The notes under the pieces were generated by a model. It searched no databases. It was not told the DNA's origin and worked only from the letters and a program-made list of their open reading frames with translations. The position numbers and the translations under genes were made by a program. Below, one piece after another: positions 11,806-24,276 of a stretch of DNA of 64,000 nt. Origin of the DNA: Wolfiporia cocos (Eukaryota > Basidiomycota > Agaricomycetes > Polyporales > Phaeolaceae); assembly GCA_029448655.1 (NCBI GenBank), contig JACCLO010000008.1, forward strand, positions 372,001-436,000, written 5' to 3'. The first letter of the stretch is position 1, and the number at the start of each line of letters is the position of its first letter.

Positions 11806-14800
11806 CTACACCAAACAACCACTAAATAGCGCTTGTACGTCTTCGGCCAGTTTGGCTGAATCGAGTCCTCCCAACTGTGTCCCATCGCCACTCGAGTCCA
11901 TATCGGCGGGGTTTGTCATGTCTTCGTTAAGGAGAGGTCTCATAGATTCCCAAAATTCGGTAAAATCCATGTCTGCTATCCCGTTCTGTACAGCGGTGTC
12001 GTAGGAAAGATCAGCAAAGCTGCCCGAGTCAATTAGCCTTGATGTTGCATCGCAATCATGCGAATCCGCGGGGAACGTTGACGTCAGTGCGGGTCCGAGC
12101 GAGATATCATCAGAAACCGGGTTAATATCTGCGGCAAAGGTACCGAGGTCTTCTCCAGATGCTAATGAGGCGATAGATGAGAAGTCGAGCGTAAATTCTG
12201 AGATGTCGAAGGAAGACTCGGCAGTACTTGAAGCAGGTGCTTCTCGAGTAGAGGCCTGTGAATCAAAAGCTGCGAATATGTCGGAATCAGTTGCTATTGC
12301 ACGAAGACCAACGACCGGGTCAGGCTGTTCCTGAGCTTCGCAGGAAACGTCCTCGCTCAAAGAGAACGCTGGACAGTGCATTGCATCTTCGTGATTGCTG
12401 TCTTCGTCATGAGTCCAACCGTCCTCAGGTGATAGGATAGGACTGGATGGTGGTAGAGGTGATGAAGGCGGCAATGCGGATGGTCTGCGGACTGCATAGT
12501 ACGAAGCTTCCTCAGTATCTGCATCTGGGACTTCATCTGGGGCGTCACTGCTGGCAATGGGGAGGGAGCTAGGAGGGCAGTCGGCATCATCCGTGAACGG
12601 GTCACTGTCATCGTAGTTGTTGCCATAATCGGCCTTTGTGTCTGCTTCGGAGGGCAGACCACTCAGACGACTTGCCCGGCCTGATAATCGCTTTGACCGG
12701 CTGCTGCTAGACGGCAGGGGAGAGAACAGTAATTCTCCGGACTTGTAAGGCCTAGGTAACCTCGACGAGTGTCGACGATCTGGTGTGAAGAGAGGCGAAG
12801 CGGTGAGGTCCGCGTCCGGACCTGGTGAACGCAGACTGTCTTTGCTTGCACCCTTGCGTGGAGGGGTGGAGGGCTGCGAAGGGCTAGGAGATACCGGCAC
12901 ACGAGAGCGCACCTCATCCGCATGAGAGCGCTCCCTAGACGGCGTTGATAACGCCGGGATGTCCAGTACATTGGCCACGACTGGTCGGGGAGGAGTTCGT
13001 GGTCGTGTGATTTCCCTAACGTCAAACAAAGAGAGCTCAGGAAGAGATCTAGAAGAGATTGCGCTGTCGCATCGGGTGGTCGGGGACACAGCGGGGCCAT
13101 CGTGAACCGTACTATGTTTGGTCTGTGTCGTCGTAGGTGCAATCTGCGTACTGCGTCTTTTTGCGCTCTTTTTTCTCCTCGGAGAAGTCTTTGCACTCTC
13201 CGGTGCGCAAAGAGGCGGATTTGCCAAGCGCGGTTGGGTCGCTGTTGTCGTCCTGGCCCATTCAGGTACGACGTATGGTTTGCGCTTCGGCTTTGGCGGG
13301 GAAGATGCTACAGTACTAGGATACTGCACGTCTTTCCCCTTCGGAGAACGTCTCACGGGTGATGACACTGGAGCGATTGGCTCCCTATGGCCCTCTGGTG
13401 GCCATGATTCCACAGGGTCAGATTGCGCACACACACGAGTGATACCGGCGTTCTCGTCATTCATGAAGAGTGCTTTTGAGGGCCTAGCGCTACTGACAAC
13501 CCTCTTTCTAGAATTGTTACGTTGCCTGTCGCGTTCATCCATAAATTCACTGAGAGTGCGTTTCCGCTTCAATCTCCCAGAGTTGTCGTCAGAAAGAGCC
13601 CCTCGAGTGGCGCCTGGCGCAGACGTTGGCAAGGAATTTGCTATGGCACGTCGGGAATAAGTCGCGGAAATAGGAGTTGGAATCGAGTCAGAAAGGGTAT
13701 GTTCGCGGTAATGCGGGAACTGTATATGTGACGCTGCTGATTGAGTAACACGAGAATTTGTCGTATTCTTCGCGCCCAATACAGGTTGAGAAACAGTGGG
13801 TACGGCAGATTTCCCCGTGTTCTCCTGCTCTTTTGCCTTCTCTTTGCCAGTGCCTCGCCTCCGAAAAGCGGCAGGGTTGACGTTCTCCTTGTCAAGAATT
13901 ACGATCTCATCCACATCTTCGCTCGGCTGAGGTTTCTCATTAGCGCGGTCACCATGCAAGGGCGGTGGCAGTGTGCGGCGGTTTGCGTGAGATCCTGATG
14001 CGGTGAAGTCCATAGCAGCTGTGGGCATGCCACGGGCATTGGCGGGAGAGCTTGTAGTAGATGCACAGTTACTAGCTGCGTTAGGCGGTGAAGTCTCGCC
14101 TGGAGGGGTTCCGTGTTGTGCCATGGCTGCGGAGAGAGGATACAGTGAAGCAGACAGAAAAGTGAGACTGCGAGGAGCTGGCACAGCAGGCATGGTCGGT
14201 GATGAAACCGAGCCTTCCGGTGTGCGTGGGCTCTGCACATCTGGTGTCTCTGGGATCTGTAAAGGCGGTGCAGTCTGTGCGGGTGGCTTCAGTAAGGCCG
14301 AAGGGGCGACGGTATCCATCTGGTGCGCTGTTCCATCAGCTAGCAACTTTGTGAGCGCATCGATCAGGATGGTATTCGATGTGTTTGTCGGACTGTCCGA
14401 CTTGGTGGAGTCAATGGCGGATAATGCGGCCAAAAGTTCTGCGTTTTTGCCTTGCGAACTTGTAAGCGCACATAAAAGTGCATGCAGCGCAGCCTGCGGT
14501 GCATCGCTTCCCTCTGCGGTGGATGAGGATGGCGCAGCGGAAGAAGGTCTATGTGGCGGCGAACGAGTATCTGAGAGGTCCATGCGAGAGCCTACTGCGT
14601 CTTGGCTATGTTCCGTATGCAACAATTCACTTTGCAACATTGATTGACTCCGTTTCAACGCTGTGCTTCGGTTCACGGCTGGCCCGGGAGCCTCACAGCC
14701 ACTGTCGGCACGTGCCTTCCTTGACTTCGAAGATTTTCGCTCTGTCGATGGCTGAGACGCGGAACTTGATCTGATCGGCAATGGTTCATTGGTGAGCAGA

Positions 14801-15587
14801 GGTCTGGGAGGCATGTACTTCTTGCTATTACTTGACGAAGCTGAAGCTTGTAATGCATTTCTTGCTCCCAGGACCATGGACGGCGCAGGGGACGGCGCAA
14901 CCTAAAGTCAAATTGGTCATGAGTTGATTAAACAACGTCAAAAGGGCATCAGTCATGTTGTCAAGAGTTATGCGAACCGATCTGCATACCTCTCGCAGGG
15001 AAAAAATAACCTCAAGTGCGTCCTCCCTGATCCCATCACTGATGAACGTGCCGTGAACCGTCATGCTGTCGCTCTCAGCGCCCTGGAGAGTCCATGACAT
15101 GTAGCCGCAGCCAATTGCCACTCCAGAACTTGAGGTCGTAGGTCGACTGCTACAAGTTGAGAGGCACATACATACGAACAGAAACAAGGATACTGACGCG
15201 CGGGACTCGAGTGGATCTAGGACATAGACGGAGAAGTCGCGAGTGGAATCGGGTGTCAGTTCCGGACTATACACCGTCTGATCAGAAATAGGATAGCATA
15301 TACAAGGAGACAGCTACCTCGATCGACAGATTGCCTCCAAGCAAGGTCGTAATGGTGCTCTCCCGTAGGCAAAGTGAGTAGGTGCGGAAGCCGATGGCGA
15401 AGCGGAGAGTCCCACAAGATGCGTTGGTATTAGAGTAACAGATACTGGACTCAGAGATCTCGCAAGGATGTACTGTGGGTTGTTGTTGATCGTATAAAGT
15501 GCGCGCACTACAGAACCGTATTGAGACGCGGTGAGCTTTACGCGCCGCATTCAAACGTTGGTTACCTGGTAAGAGACGCGTCTCCAT
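11806..15587 (-). CDS. Spt21/Ams2-like chromatin-associated regulator
   Basis: Five exons join in phase: 15587-15566, 15507-15318, 15266-15198, 15149-14990 and 14901-11806, giving about 1178 aa. The N-terminal ~145 residues match the Spt21/Ams2 N-terminal domain pattern: METRLLPVRALYTINNNPQY, APLRPCLEAICRSS, FSVYVLDPLES, IGCGYMSWTL, DALEVIFSLRE. The other ~1030 residues are Ser/Pro/Arg-rich and look disordered, with an acidic C-terminus. In yeasts, Spt21 and Ams2 control histone gene expression; S. pombe Ams2 carries a GATA zinc finger, which is not visible here. A similar nuclear role is inferred. The domain becomes readable only when four short introns and a 22-nt first exon are removed, which supports the model. 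Confidence 0.8.
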
Positions 15588-16127
15588 CGTGGTATGTATC
15601 GCTATGTGAGTAGCAAGCACAGCCTGCACATCGAAATGTCCACGAGCAGCGCTGACAGTGAGGAAGAGCAAAGCGTGGCCGCACGCGGCCGCACGCGTAG
15701 AACGAACACACGCGTGATGAGATGAGCGCGTGACGCGACGCGTTCAGTAGTGTGACATATGTGACGAGTGGCGTCGACCGCACTGGGGCAGATCCAGTTA
15801 TGACTGTGACACCACGAAACCCAGCGAGAAGTCAATGGGGAACACTGTTGACTATAACTCGTAACGGGCTACACACGGGCGCGTTCGTCTCGTGAGCGTT
15901 GTGGAATATCAACGATGCCCATATCCCATTGTTCCTCGTTCCAATAACTCTGGAAAAGGCTGACTCATTATTCTCGTCTGAAAACCGCTCGTACTGTGGC
16001 AGATTCTCCAGATGCTGATGCATCTTGCATAAACCTGAGTGCGATGTCGTTGATTTGCATATTGTGCTTGGTATGCAGCGGCGTGTAACCAGTATTAGTG
16101 TACAAATACTTTAGATACGCCGGCTAG
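15588..16127. other. Intergenic between Spt21-like and ferric reductase genes
   Basis: Promoter of the Spt21-like gene and 3' flank of the first ferric reductase. No coding feature is supported. Confidence 0.45.
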
Positions 16128-18402
16128 TCAAGTCACCAAGCGAAAATTCTGCGAACGAACGTGAGCCCCCCGTAGAATAGGTGCTAGTTCTAGCACCCAC
16201 TCTTTGTGACATTCAATCCCACCCACAGTTTTAGCTTTTGCGGTGGGGAACGTTCTGACAGTGGAGCCTACTTCTTCGACGAGAGAAAGCGGTCCACAAG
16301 TCCCCACAAAGACGCCCGACGACCTGTATCCTGATTCTTTCTGAGCTTCGCAAGTGAGATCGACGACGTAACCTAGGATCCTCGAGATCCTGGGGCGGCC
16401 AGGAGACAGTGAGAGGCCACTGGGTAGTCTATGAAACGGATCAAATATATCCTCAGAGGTCGGAGCCTGAGTGAAAAATGTGGAGATTTCAAGCTTTGTG
16501 TACGTCGTTTGAGCACGCTCAAGCATCCCGATGAACATCGGCAGCAAAGGCACAATAGACGCTAAATAGGTCATCTTAAGAGCTCGATTCTCTATTAGAA
16601 GGTGGGACAACGCACTTGGATCGGGAACGCTCCATACAAGCTTCACATTCCGCACTCGGCTTGAGCCCATCATGGCATCTCGCAGCAATTCTTGTACGGT
16701 GGATAGCGCATATGTGATGCCGCTTCCGCCCGTGACGAGGAGCGCTCCGGAAAAGCTGGATACAATTGTGTGCCCATGACCACCTAATATGATGGAGATT
16801 TAACGTGGACGTTACGAGAGACTTACATCACGTACCATACGGCCCATCAATCACGACACGGATGTTCATGCCTGGTCCAGTAGCCTCGCAGAACTCAGCA
16901 CAGGCCGCTAAATCGAACAGTTTGTTTGTCCAATCGCCTGCTTTCTTACACATCAGAACCAAGCCCTCGCCATCCACGTTCTGGAATGCCGCAAGGTCAC
17001 CCTCAATGTCTGTCTTCATGCTCGTACGACTTACCTTGCTGGCGCTCGCAATGGTAAATGGGTGGCTTTCTGCCCAGCCGAACCAGCCCATAGCGGGGGA
17101 GAGGACTTTGATGCGTAGGTGCTGACCGGCGTGCCATCCTGAGTCTATACCAGGGACCTGAATGCGAATCATGGATAGCTCCGGGATGGTGCATAGGTTT
17201 GCGCTGGCAACGCGAGTGCGAATGAGGCGAACGACAAGGTCGAAGGCATAGAATCCGACCGCAGCAAGGACATAAGGAATGGCAACAGGTATGTGCTTGC
17301 ACGTCTATAGGAACAATTTCGTGGTCAGTGATACCACAGTTGATACGTTGCATGGCAGGGCTCACAGCAGCCATCAAGATGATTGCAGAGACGACGTGTG
17401 ATATGTAGAAAGTATGGTGAAGTACCTCCCGGACGATGCTGATTGAGAAGAAGAAAAGGATATCTACGCAGACCAGTGCTGCAATGCCCCACGCGATACT
17501 AGGACTGACGTGCGCGATGAACGATCCGTCGAGCGTCCACTGGTATACTTCAGAGAATGAAGCCAGGTGCTTGGAAAGACGACTAAATACTTACTATACC
17601 CTAGAGCGTGTACATTAGCAGCCAATACAGTTACACGGCCAGCGAAGCGATGAAGAAAGTTGAGCTGTTACAGAGGCCATTAGTACATAATATGTGTACT
17701 TTGATCCTTATGAACCTTCTCATATCCTCGACCTGCCAACGCCCCCATGACGCTACTTTTCGTCGCCATGAGGATAGCCACAGGAATTTGACTAGTCGAT
17801 AACATCCCTGCCTGATTGTAGCTGGCAAATGGGTTCGAGCCGGCCAGACCAGCATACAACATGACAGCAGCGTACAAGGTAAGTAGTAGAAGGCTGCCAA
17901 CAGAGTGTCCTGGTCTGATGACGATATTGAGATATGAACTAACAAGAGGAAACATGGTGGACCAGGAAGGCATATGAACCGGAGTTCTCCGCCCATGTCG
18001 GTATGCAGCAAAAGTGGTGATCGCTTGCGCTTGCGACCGATTGGTTCGAGGACGACGTGGTTTGTCAGTAGGTGCGTTGCCTGCCGTGTATCGTTGCGCG
18101 CTCCAAGATGCCTCGAGATGTGGGGAAGGGGTGGTCCAAGAGTTTGGACCTGACAAGCGATCGTGCGCATCGGAGAAGCGGAAAAGTAGACCCCCTGTCC
18201 ATACAGAGGGTTGCATTACCTTCACCACAATCCGCGGCATTGCTAATAGAACAAAGCAGGCGGCTACACACAGCAGGAGGACATCTATGTGGAAGATGAG
18301 GTAGTTTGCCGAATTCGATGGAGCGGCGAAGGAAACCGGATACGCAGAAGGCGAAGCGAATGTAGCTGCTACGAGCGCGGCGCCAGTGTTGACCGCCAAC
18401 AT
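16128..18402 (-). CDS. Ferric/cupric-chelate reductase, paralog A
   Basis: Proposed exons: 18402-17716, 17664-17595, 17547-17366, 17304-17035, 16980-16836, 16783-16616 and 16561-16128, giving about 651 aa. Multiple membrane helices precede the ferric-reductase transmembrane domain, with haem-ligand candidate His residues in LHRFAGRVTVLAANVHALGY and LHHTFYISHVVSA. The FAD-binding part follows (WHAGQHLRIKVLSP, SHPFTIAS), then the NADPH-binding motif VTGGSGITYALS and a C-terminal VGTCGPLSLV. It probably reduces Fe(III)/Cu(II) at the plasma membrane before high-affinity uptake. The 54-nt introns at 16981-17034 and 16562-16615 are multiples of three and open in frame. They were called introns because paralog B has introns at the same positions. 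Tandem with paralog B, same strand. Confidence 0.92.
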
Positions 18403-19188
18403 GATTGGAAGGAGTGAAGGAGATGTGCCTTCGTTCAAAGAAGAATGCTGTAGGAATGACAGACGAACCAGAGAAGCTTCATGGCGAAACTGTTTGTGAA
18501 CAACGCGATAGCCTCCTGTTTCCCATTCACTTCGGGATCGATCAGATAGCACATGACATCCTGGCTCTGGATGGCGCATGGGCGTTGGCAAAGCCTGCTT
18601 TCGCCTCGTGCTATCACTGCAGCGTCTGCGCTTTGGCCATCAGGTAGAAAAGCACTCAGGTCTGGTGGGACCTGGTTCATCCGTATAAGCGCGAGACCTG
18701 ATTGGAGCCGCAAGTCTTCTGTAGGAAGTGGTAACATCGGGCTCGAGGGCTGCGTGAAAGCGGAGAACTGCGCGTGCCGCGTGTCAGAGGCGAGGCTCGG
18801 TACGAAGGCGCGGTACGACGTGGTCTTCGGCGGCGCTCCGGCTCGTATCCGGCAAGCGTCAAGATATTTCAACTGCAGGGCTCTGAGTGCGGGCTAGCAG
18901 CGCCATCGTGCTTGTAAAAGCAAGGTAGGAGGGAGTGACTCGGCGCAGATGGCCATCAGCTCGCCAGCGATCTCCGATGTCGATGCCATCACACTAGCGG
19001 AGTGTTGATCGAACAACTTGATCGGAAAGAAAGCCGATATATAATATATTGTCCGAATTCCTAAACCTCACTAATGCAGTCCAGGAAAGAATGTGCAAGT
19101 TTGCCTTGACCGTCACCATCCAAAGATCCTGGATAGTCGAGTTACGAGATGTGAGATCGTGTGCGAATGGACGGATCAAACATAACAC
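18403..19188. other. Spacer between tandem ferric reductases
   Basis: Holds the promoter of paralog A and the 3' flank of paralog B. ORFs such as 18435-18872 on the minus strand show no recognisable motif. Confidence 0.45.
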
Positions 19189-21451
19189 CTACTCCTCGTG
19201 TAGCTCGATTCCGCCTATGGCGCGCTGTCTCTCCTTAGGGTAAGCCCGCACTGTCTTGGACACCTCGTCGCCCAGAGCAATGGGACCACACACTCCAACC
19301 ACAACACCATTGCGGCTCTCTTTAGCGATCCCGACCGAATCGAGTGTCTTGCTGACAACACTGTCCAAAATGCTGTTTAGGCGAGGCCGCCCAGGAGAAA
19401 GCGTGATATCAGAGGGCAGGTCGCGGTACGATTTGAGGACATCCTCAGACGTCACCGCGCGGGTGTAGAAGACCGAAACATGCAGGGAGGCTTGCGTGGC
19501 CTGTGAAACAGAAAGGAGGTTGCCGAACAGCGGGAGAAGCGGGATGAGAGACTCTGTGCACTATGAGACAAAGGGATGCTGTAACGTTCTCATAAATTAC
19601 CTACTTGCGTCTGGCACACTCCAAACGAGCTGAATGGTCCTGATGCGACTCTGGCCCATTTTCGCCTTCTTGACCAGCTCCTCTATAGTGGCCAACCCAT
19701 AAGTTATGCCGCTTCCGCCAGCCACAATCATCGCAGCGCAGAAAGTTGACATGTTAGCATGGCCAGGCCCACCTTGTAGTCGTGAGTATTAGCACACGTC
19801 GCCGACGGTGTTGGGCCATTGACTCACTATATGGGCCGTCGATTAATACTTTGACCTTCCTGACCATTTCGCCAGTCTCAGTATTCTCCCGACTTTGAGC
19901 GAGCTCATATAGCTTGCTGGTCCAATCCCCAGCCTTCTTGCACATCAATACCAACCCTTCCCCATTAGTATTCTATGATTCGAAACGTGAATGAATACAT
20001 CATTTGTAGTCCAAGAATCTGCCTACCTCGCTCACATTGGCAATAGTGAACGGATGGCTTTCTGCCCACCCCAACCAGCCCATACGAGAAGAAAGGACCT
20101 TGATACGCAAATGCTGGCCTGCACGCCAGCCAGCATTGATGGTGGGTAGCTCCACGAGCACGGTCGACAACTCGGGGATGGGGCGCAGGCAAGCGGTAGT
20201 AATGCGAGTTTGGACGATGCGCACGAGCCTGTCCAGGCCATAGAAGCCAGCACCTGTCAATGCATACGGGACAGCCGGCGGAATATGCATGCAAGCCTAG
20301 GGGTTACGGAAGTCTAGATCAGTGGGCTAGTAACAAAGATGAGGATTGGATAACATACTGCTACCATCATGAGAATTGCGGCGATTACATGAGACATGTA
20401 GAAAACATGATAGAACATCTGTCGGAATGTGCTAACGGAAAAGAGAAACAGGATGTCCATGCATGCGAGTGCGACAATACCCCAGATTATGCCATTATTG
20501 AGATGCTCGCTCACCGACCCATCAATCGCCCATTGGTATACTGTACATCCGCATGAGAGAACGATGTAGAGTGACAGTGACATGACTCACTGAACCCGAG
20601 GGCGTGTGTATCGATGGCAAGTATCACGAAGCGCCCTACAAATCGATGCAAGTAGTTGAACTATGGGTGCGTCAATCCATCATGATCCATACAAATCAAT
20701 CCAAGCCAACCTTCTCATATCCTTGGCCTACTAGTGTGCCGAACACGTTGTTCTTCGTTGCAAACAAAATCACAACAGGAACTTGACTGATCGCCAGCAA
20801 TCCGGCGCGCCCTGGGTTCGTGAACGGGTTGGAATTGACAAGACCAGAATACAGCATCACAGTAAAATATAGCAGGAACATGATGAGCTTCCCAAGGGTG
20901 TAGTTTGGCCGAATCGTGGTGGACAATATTGCGGCAACTCGTGGAGAGATCGTTGACAAGGACGGCACATGGATTGGCGGTTTCCTCTGGTGCTTCTTCA
21001 TGGGAGATCCGCGTTGGATAGGATGTTGCGCCAGTCCATGATCAGGACTTTCAGACTGAATGGCGTTGCTATCATCCGCTAAAATTGCTACAATAGCTGT
21101 CAGGGGAACGGCCACACACACGCATACTATCTGACCTTCTCGAGAGGCGAAAGCAGGATGATTATCCGACACTTGGGTAGAGGATATGTGACTTGAGTAG
21201 AAGACCAAGCCTTCGGTCCACAACATGCTCATGAATCGAGCTACTGCTCTAGGTAGCGCAAGAATCACGAAGACTGCGGCGACGCATAGCAGTAGCACAT
21301 CCGTGTAAAAGACGAGGTTGGATTCCGAGCTGTCGGCTCCGTACATGCCGCCAGATGGTGCAGATGCGTTGGACATAGTGGATGGAGCGGCGCCGAGGAG
21401 TGTCGTTGTGGCAGGACCAGCTGCCGCTGACGAAAAGTGCTGGTGCGACAT
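19189..21451 (-). CDS. Ferric/cupric-chelate reductase, paralog B
   Basis: Proposed exons: 21451-21136, 21078-20711, 20660-20591, 20540-20359, 20296-20027, 19972-19828, 19772-19605 and 19553-19189, giving 627 aa. Domain order and motifs parallel paralog A: LHRFVGRFVILAIDTHALGF, YHVFYMSHVIAAI, WRAGQHLRIKVLSS, SHPFTIANVSE, GDWTSKLYELA, VAGGSGITYGL and VGVCGPIAL. Five internal exons (70, 182, 270, 145 and 168 nt) have exactly the same lengths and phases in A and B, which demonstrates tandem duplication. B has one extra 57-nt intron (21079-21135) in the N-terminal region, which also reads open in frame. ATG 21451 is the start that places MSHQHFSS before the membrane region. It probably acts in iron/copper assimilation at the cell surface. 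Confidence 0.92.
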
Positions 21452-21495
21452 ATTAAAGTGGGGTATAAAAGTGGGAATGGAGGATAATGAGGGAG

Positions 21496-21504
21496 TATAT
21501 ATAT
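21496..21504 (-). promoter_or_regulatory. TATA-like box upstream of ferric reductase B
   Basis: A self-complementary run of alternating T and A lies 45-53 nt upstream of the ATG at 21451, a plausible core-promoter position. Sequence similarity only; no mapped transcription start. Confidence 0.35.
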
Positions 21505-24276
21505 CCGAATCGTGAGATGTATGAACGCGGGGGCCAAACTGCAACGATGCAAGGGTATCGTGCCCTGTGTACACCAGCCGTTGACCTTAACGAGAACTAA
21601 AAGCTGTCGGGTCAGTTATCTGTTGATGAACAGAGAAGGTTTGACCCCTGCAGTGCCTCGTATTACTTGGCACCCTGCGGCGCAGTCCCATCGTCGAATA
21701 GCTTGTTTGCCGTATCTGCTGAGCGTACTTTTCTTCATACGCAAAGATGACGAGAAGTCAAGGACGCGTAAGCTTAAGCTCTGTGGACGCAACACAATGG
21801 TAAGGCTCTGGCATAGGGTGCGTAGTCCTGGCTGTTAATTTGCAGTTTTACACCCAAATGCTTGGCCGTTTGTCGGCGAAGGAAGGCCGTTCACTGAATA
21901 GTAGCGGAAGATTCCCGTTTTGAGATCGATCCAAGCGATACAAGCTGCCGCTGCGGAAAAAGCCCCGGCATTTCCGATGCTCCGGAAAGAGTAGTATTGT
22001 CAGTCAGCGGCTCTCCACAGTATCTTTCATATTCAGGTATGTCGCGCACGAATGTACTTGTCATCGTTGGTAATCAAGACCTAATCTGAACGCTGGGATG
22101 TCGAGGCTTGGGATGGCACTCAAATAGTCCACCGAGGTTGCGGTAATCAGCCGCAGGATCGCGGGTCCCGAGTCCTGTGCCATGCCTTCAGTTATTACGA
22201 TAATTTGACGTGATTGAACCTACATGCCTATCACTGTGAGCCGCCGCAGTATTAACGGTGCCTTGCATGGTGGGATCGGTAGAGACCCGCCTTCGGACAA
22301 ATTGCAGGTAACCAGGAAGTTGAGTATGGTATTGAGACATAGAGCCCTGATTGTGCCTCGACAAGATAATCTGGTTTCGTACATTGGCAACATCGGGTCG
22401 CACCCGTTACCGCACATATTATACGGAACAGTGGGCGCATGTAGCTTGACAGTGATACCGTTTGTAGACTCGAAATTGACTACACCGGGATCGGCTAGTG
22501 CCGATTAGTAAACTGCGTGACGTCACGCGTAAGCTTTCGCGACACCCGAGGCCTTGAGCACGTTACTATTCGAACGTAGACGTCGCAATTTAGGCCCAGG
22601 TCGACTTGTACTTGCCACCTGGCTGATTACTGGATTTGAGGCACCAATGCTGTAAGCAGTTCAGCATCTATGAGTGCTTGCTGTTCAGCTGCTGAGAGAT
22701 AGCATGTTATTACTGAATGCGTTAAGCTAGCTTCAAGTTCGAGCCGCTTAATGCAGCTGCTCACATATAACAAATGAATAGTGGCGGTTGTACGTTGTGC
22801 ACTACGGTTCGTGCGCGCACTTCAAGGTCATAGTAGATATCTGCGTCTGGTGGTATGTATTACAGGTCGTTGATGAACACTTTCGATAACCTGCTGGAGC
22901 TATCGAGAACAGAGATACTTTTCGCGAGACTCGAAATTGGATGACTCCTCGTCACAATCTCTAGACATTGCCTTCGGATGCGACATCGATAGCGAGAACT
23001 CGAGAAGGAACCCCTCCCTACCGTACAATTCGGCATTGGACATACATTGCGGCGACATGCGATAATGAGAGAATTCCACCTTGACCCAGATAGTGGGAGA
23101 ATCTTCGGCATGGACCCCCACATCAATCCGCTAACCAATAGTTTATCATATTGTCTGAGCGGTCCCTCATCGATCCGGGATGAGGTTCTGTCACCTCCAG
23201 GCGAGAGAGCATTCTGTGCAGCGATCGGAACAATCGTGGTGGAGCTCACCTAAGTGAGGAAAACAGCAACCAGGTTGCTAGCGACTCCCGGACGTCAGGT
23301 TATTCCATCATCAGTCGGTTGCTGGAAACGGGACTTTAGGCAGCGCACGTATCGAAGACGCTGCATATCTCAGCGTTACCCGTTGTGCTGGAGCGTGACG
23401 CAAGGCTCAGGGCGAGAAGCGCCATTAGGCGTTCTGCGGTGACTTGGGTGTCCCACCGACCTTGCAAACTGTACAGATTCATGCTTGTCTGCGAGATAGA
23501 CGCGAAACGGTCAGTGCAAATGGTATCGGAGATGTGGTCTCAAGGGAAGACTTTGCCAGTCGCAATCTCAGATCCTGAATCACAATAGGATAATAAGTAC
23601 AGAGAAGATAGATGGGTGGCAAAGAAGTGATTAATGAGTGATATCCATCGCTCTATAAGCACGAGCATTCTAGAGGCTGTTCGCTGTCAAAGTGACAAGT
23701 CTGCCATGCTAATCGACCCAGACAGGCTGTCGCAAATCAATGGCATGCTATGCATCGATGGACAATAGTCCCATGTGGACAGCATTATAACCCGTCTTGG
23801 AGACGGCGCTGCGTTTGACAGCTCTCGCCGGGCCGGTATCCTGCGGCGAACAGACGTGCGCGCGACGACGCATACGAAGCATCGTAGACCCGATCATGAT
23901 CTTCAAGTTGACGTTGGCGCACGAAGTCATGGCAGCCGACACTCAGCCTCGTGGTGCGTGGCAGGGCATGAACTTACAAAAAGCTTCATTCGCCATTTGG
24001 CATGCGAAGCGCGAAATAGCATGTCCCGGTGGGGCGGTACCCTTAGCGTGGATGCTAGGGTCGATCCAATGCGACATGGCGACACGATGTGCGGCGCGAA
24101 TCTCGATCTGCGTTGTTGGTCCCCGCTCGCGGACTTTGGGCGGTGATGGCGGGCATCGGCGATGGAGGCGCTGCATCATCTGATTTGCCGGCTCGCTATA
24201 GCCGGTCACTCGCAGGGAAGGAAAGATCATGTTACAACTCGATATTGATACACTCTTGTATTCCTCCCTCACACCT
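21505..24276. other. 2.8-kb gene-poor stretch
   Basis: Both strands contain only short ORFs without recognisable motifs (longest 129-131 codons, near 22860-23249 and 23943-24338). No clean repeats, TIRs or LTRs were seen. It may contain decayed coding or transposon sequence. A minus-strand frame at 23748-23942 contains TGYNAVHMGLL, faintly ankyrin-like, but nothing supports a gene. Confidence 0.35.

Noticed and set aside
14003..14647. 214-codon plus-strand ORF
   Set aside because: Antisense to the large last exon of the Spt21-like gene. No motif.
15832..16120. Minus-strand frame containing TGYTPLH, resembling an ankyrin repeat
   Set aside because: Only one short motif, no neighbouring repeats, and located in the 3' flank of a ferric reductase.
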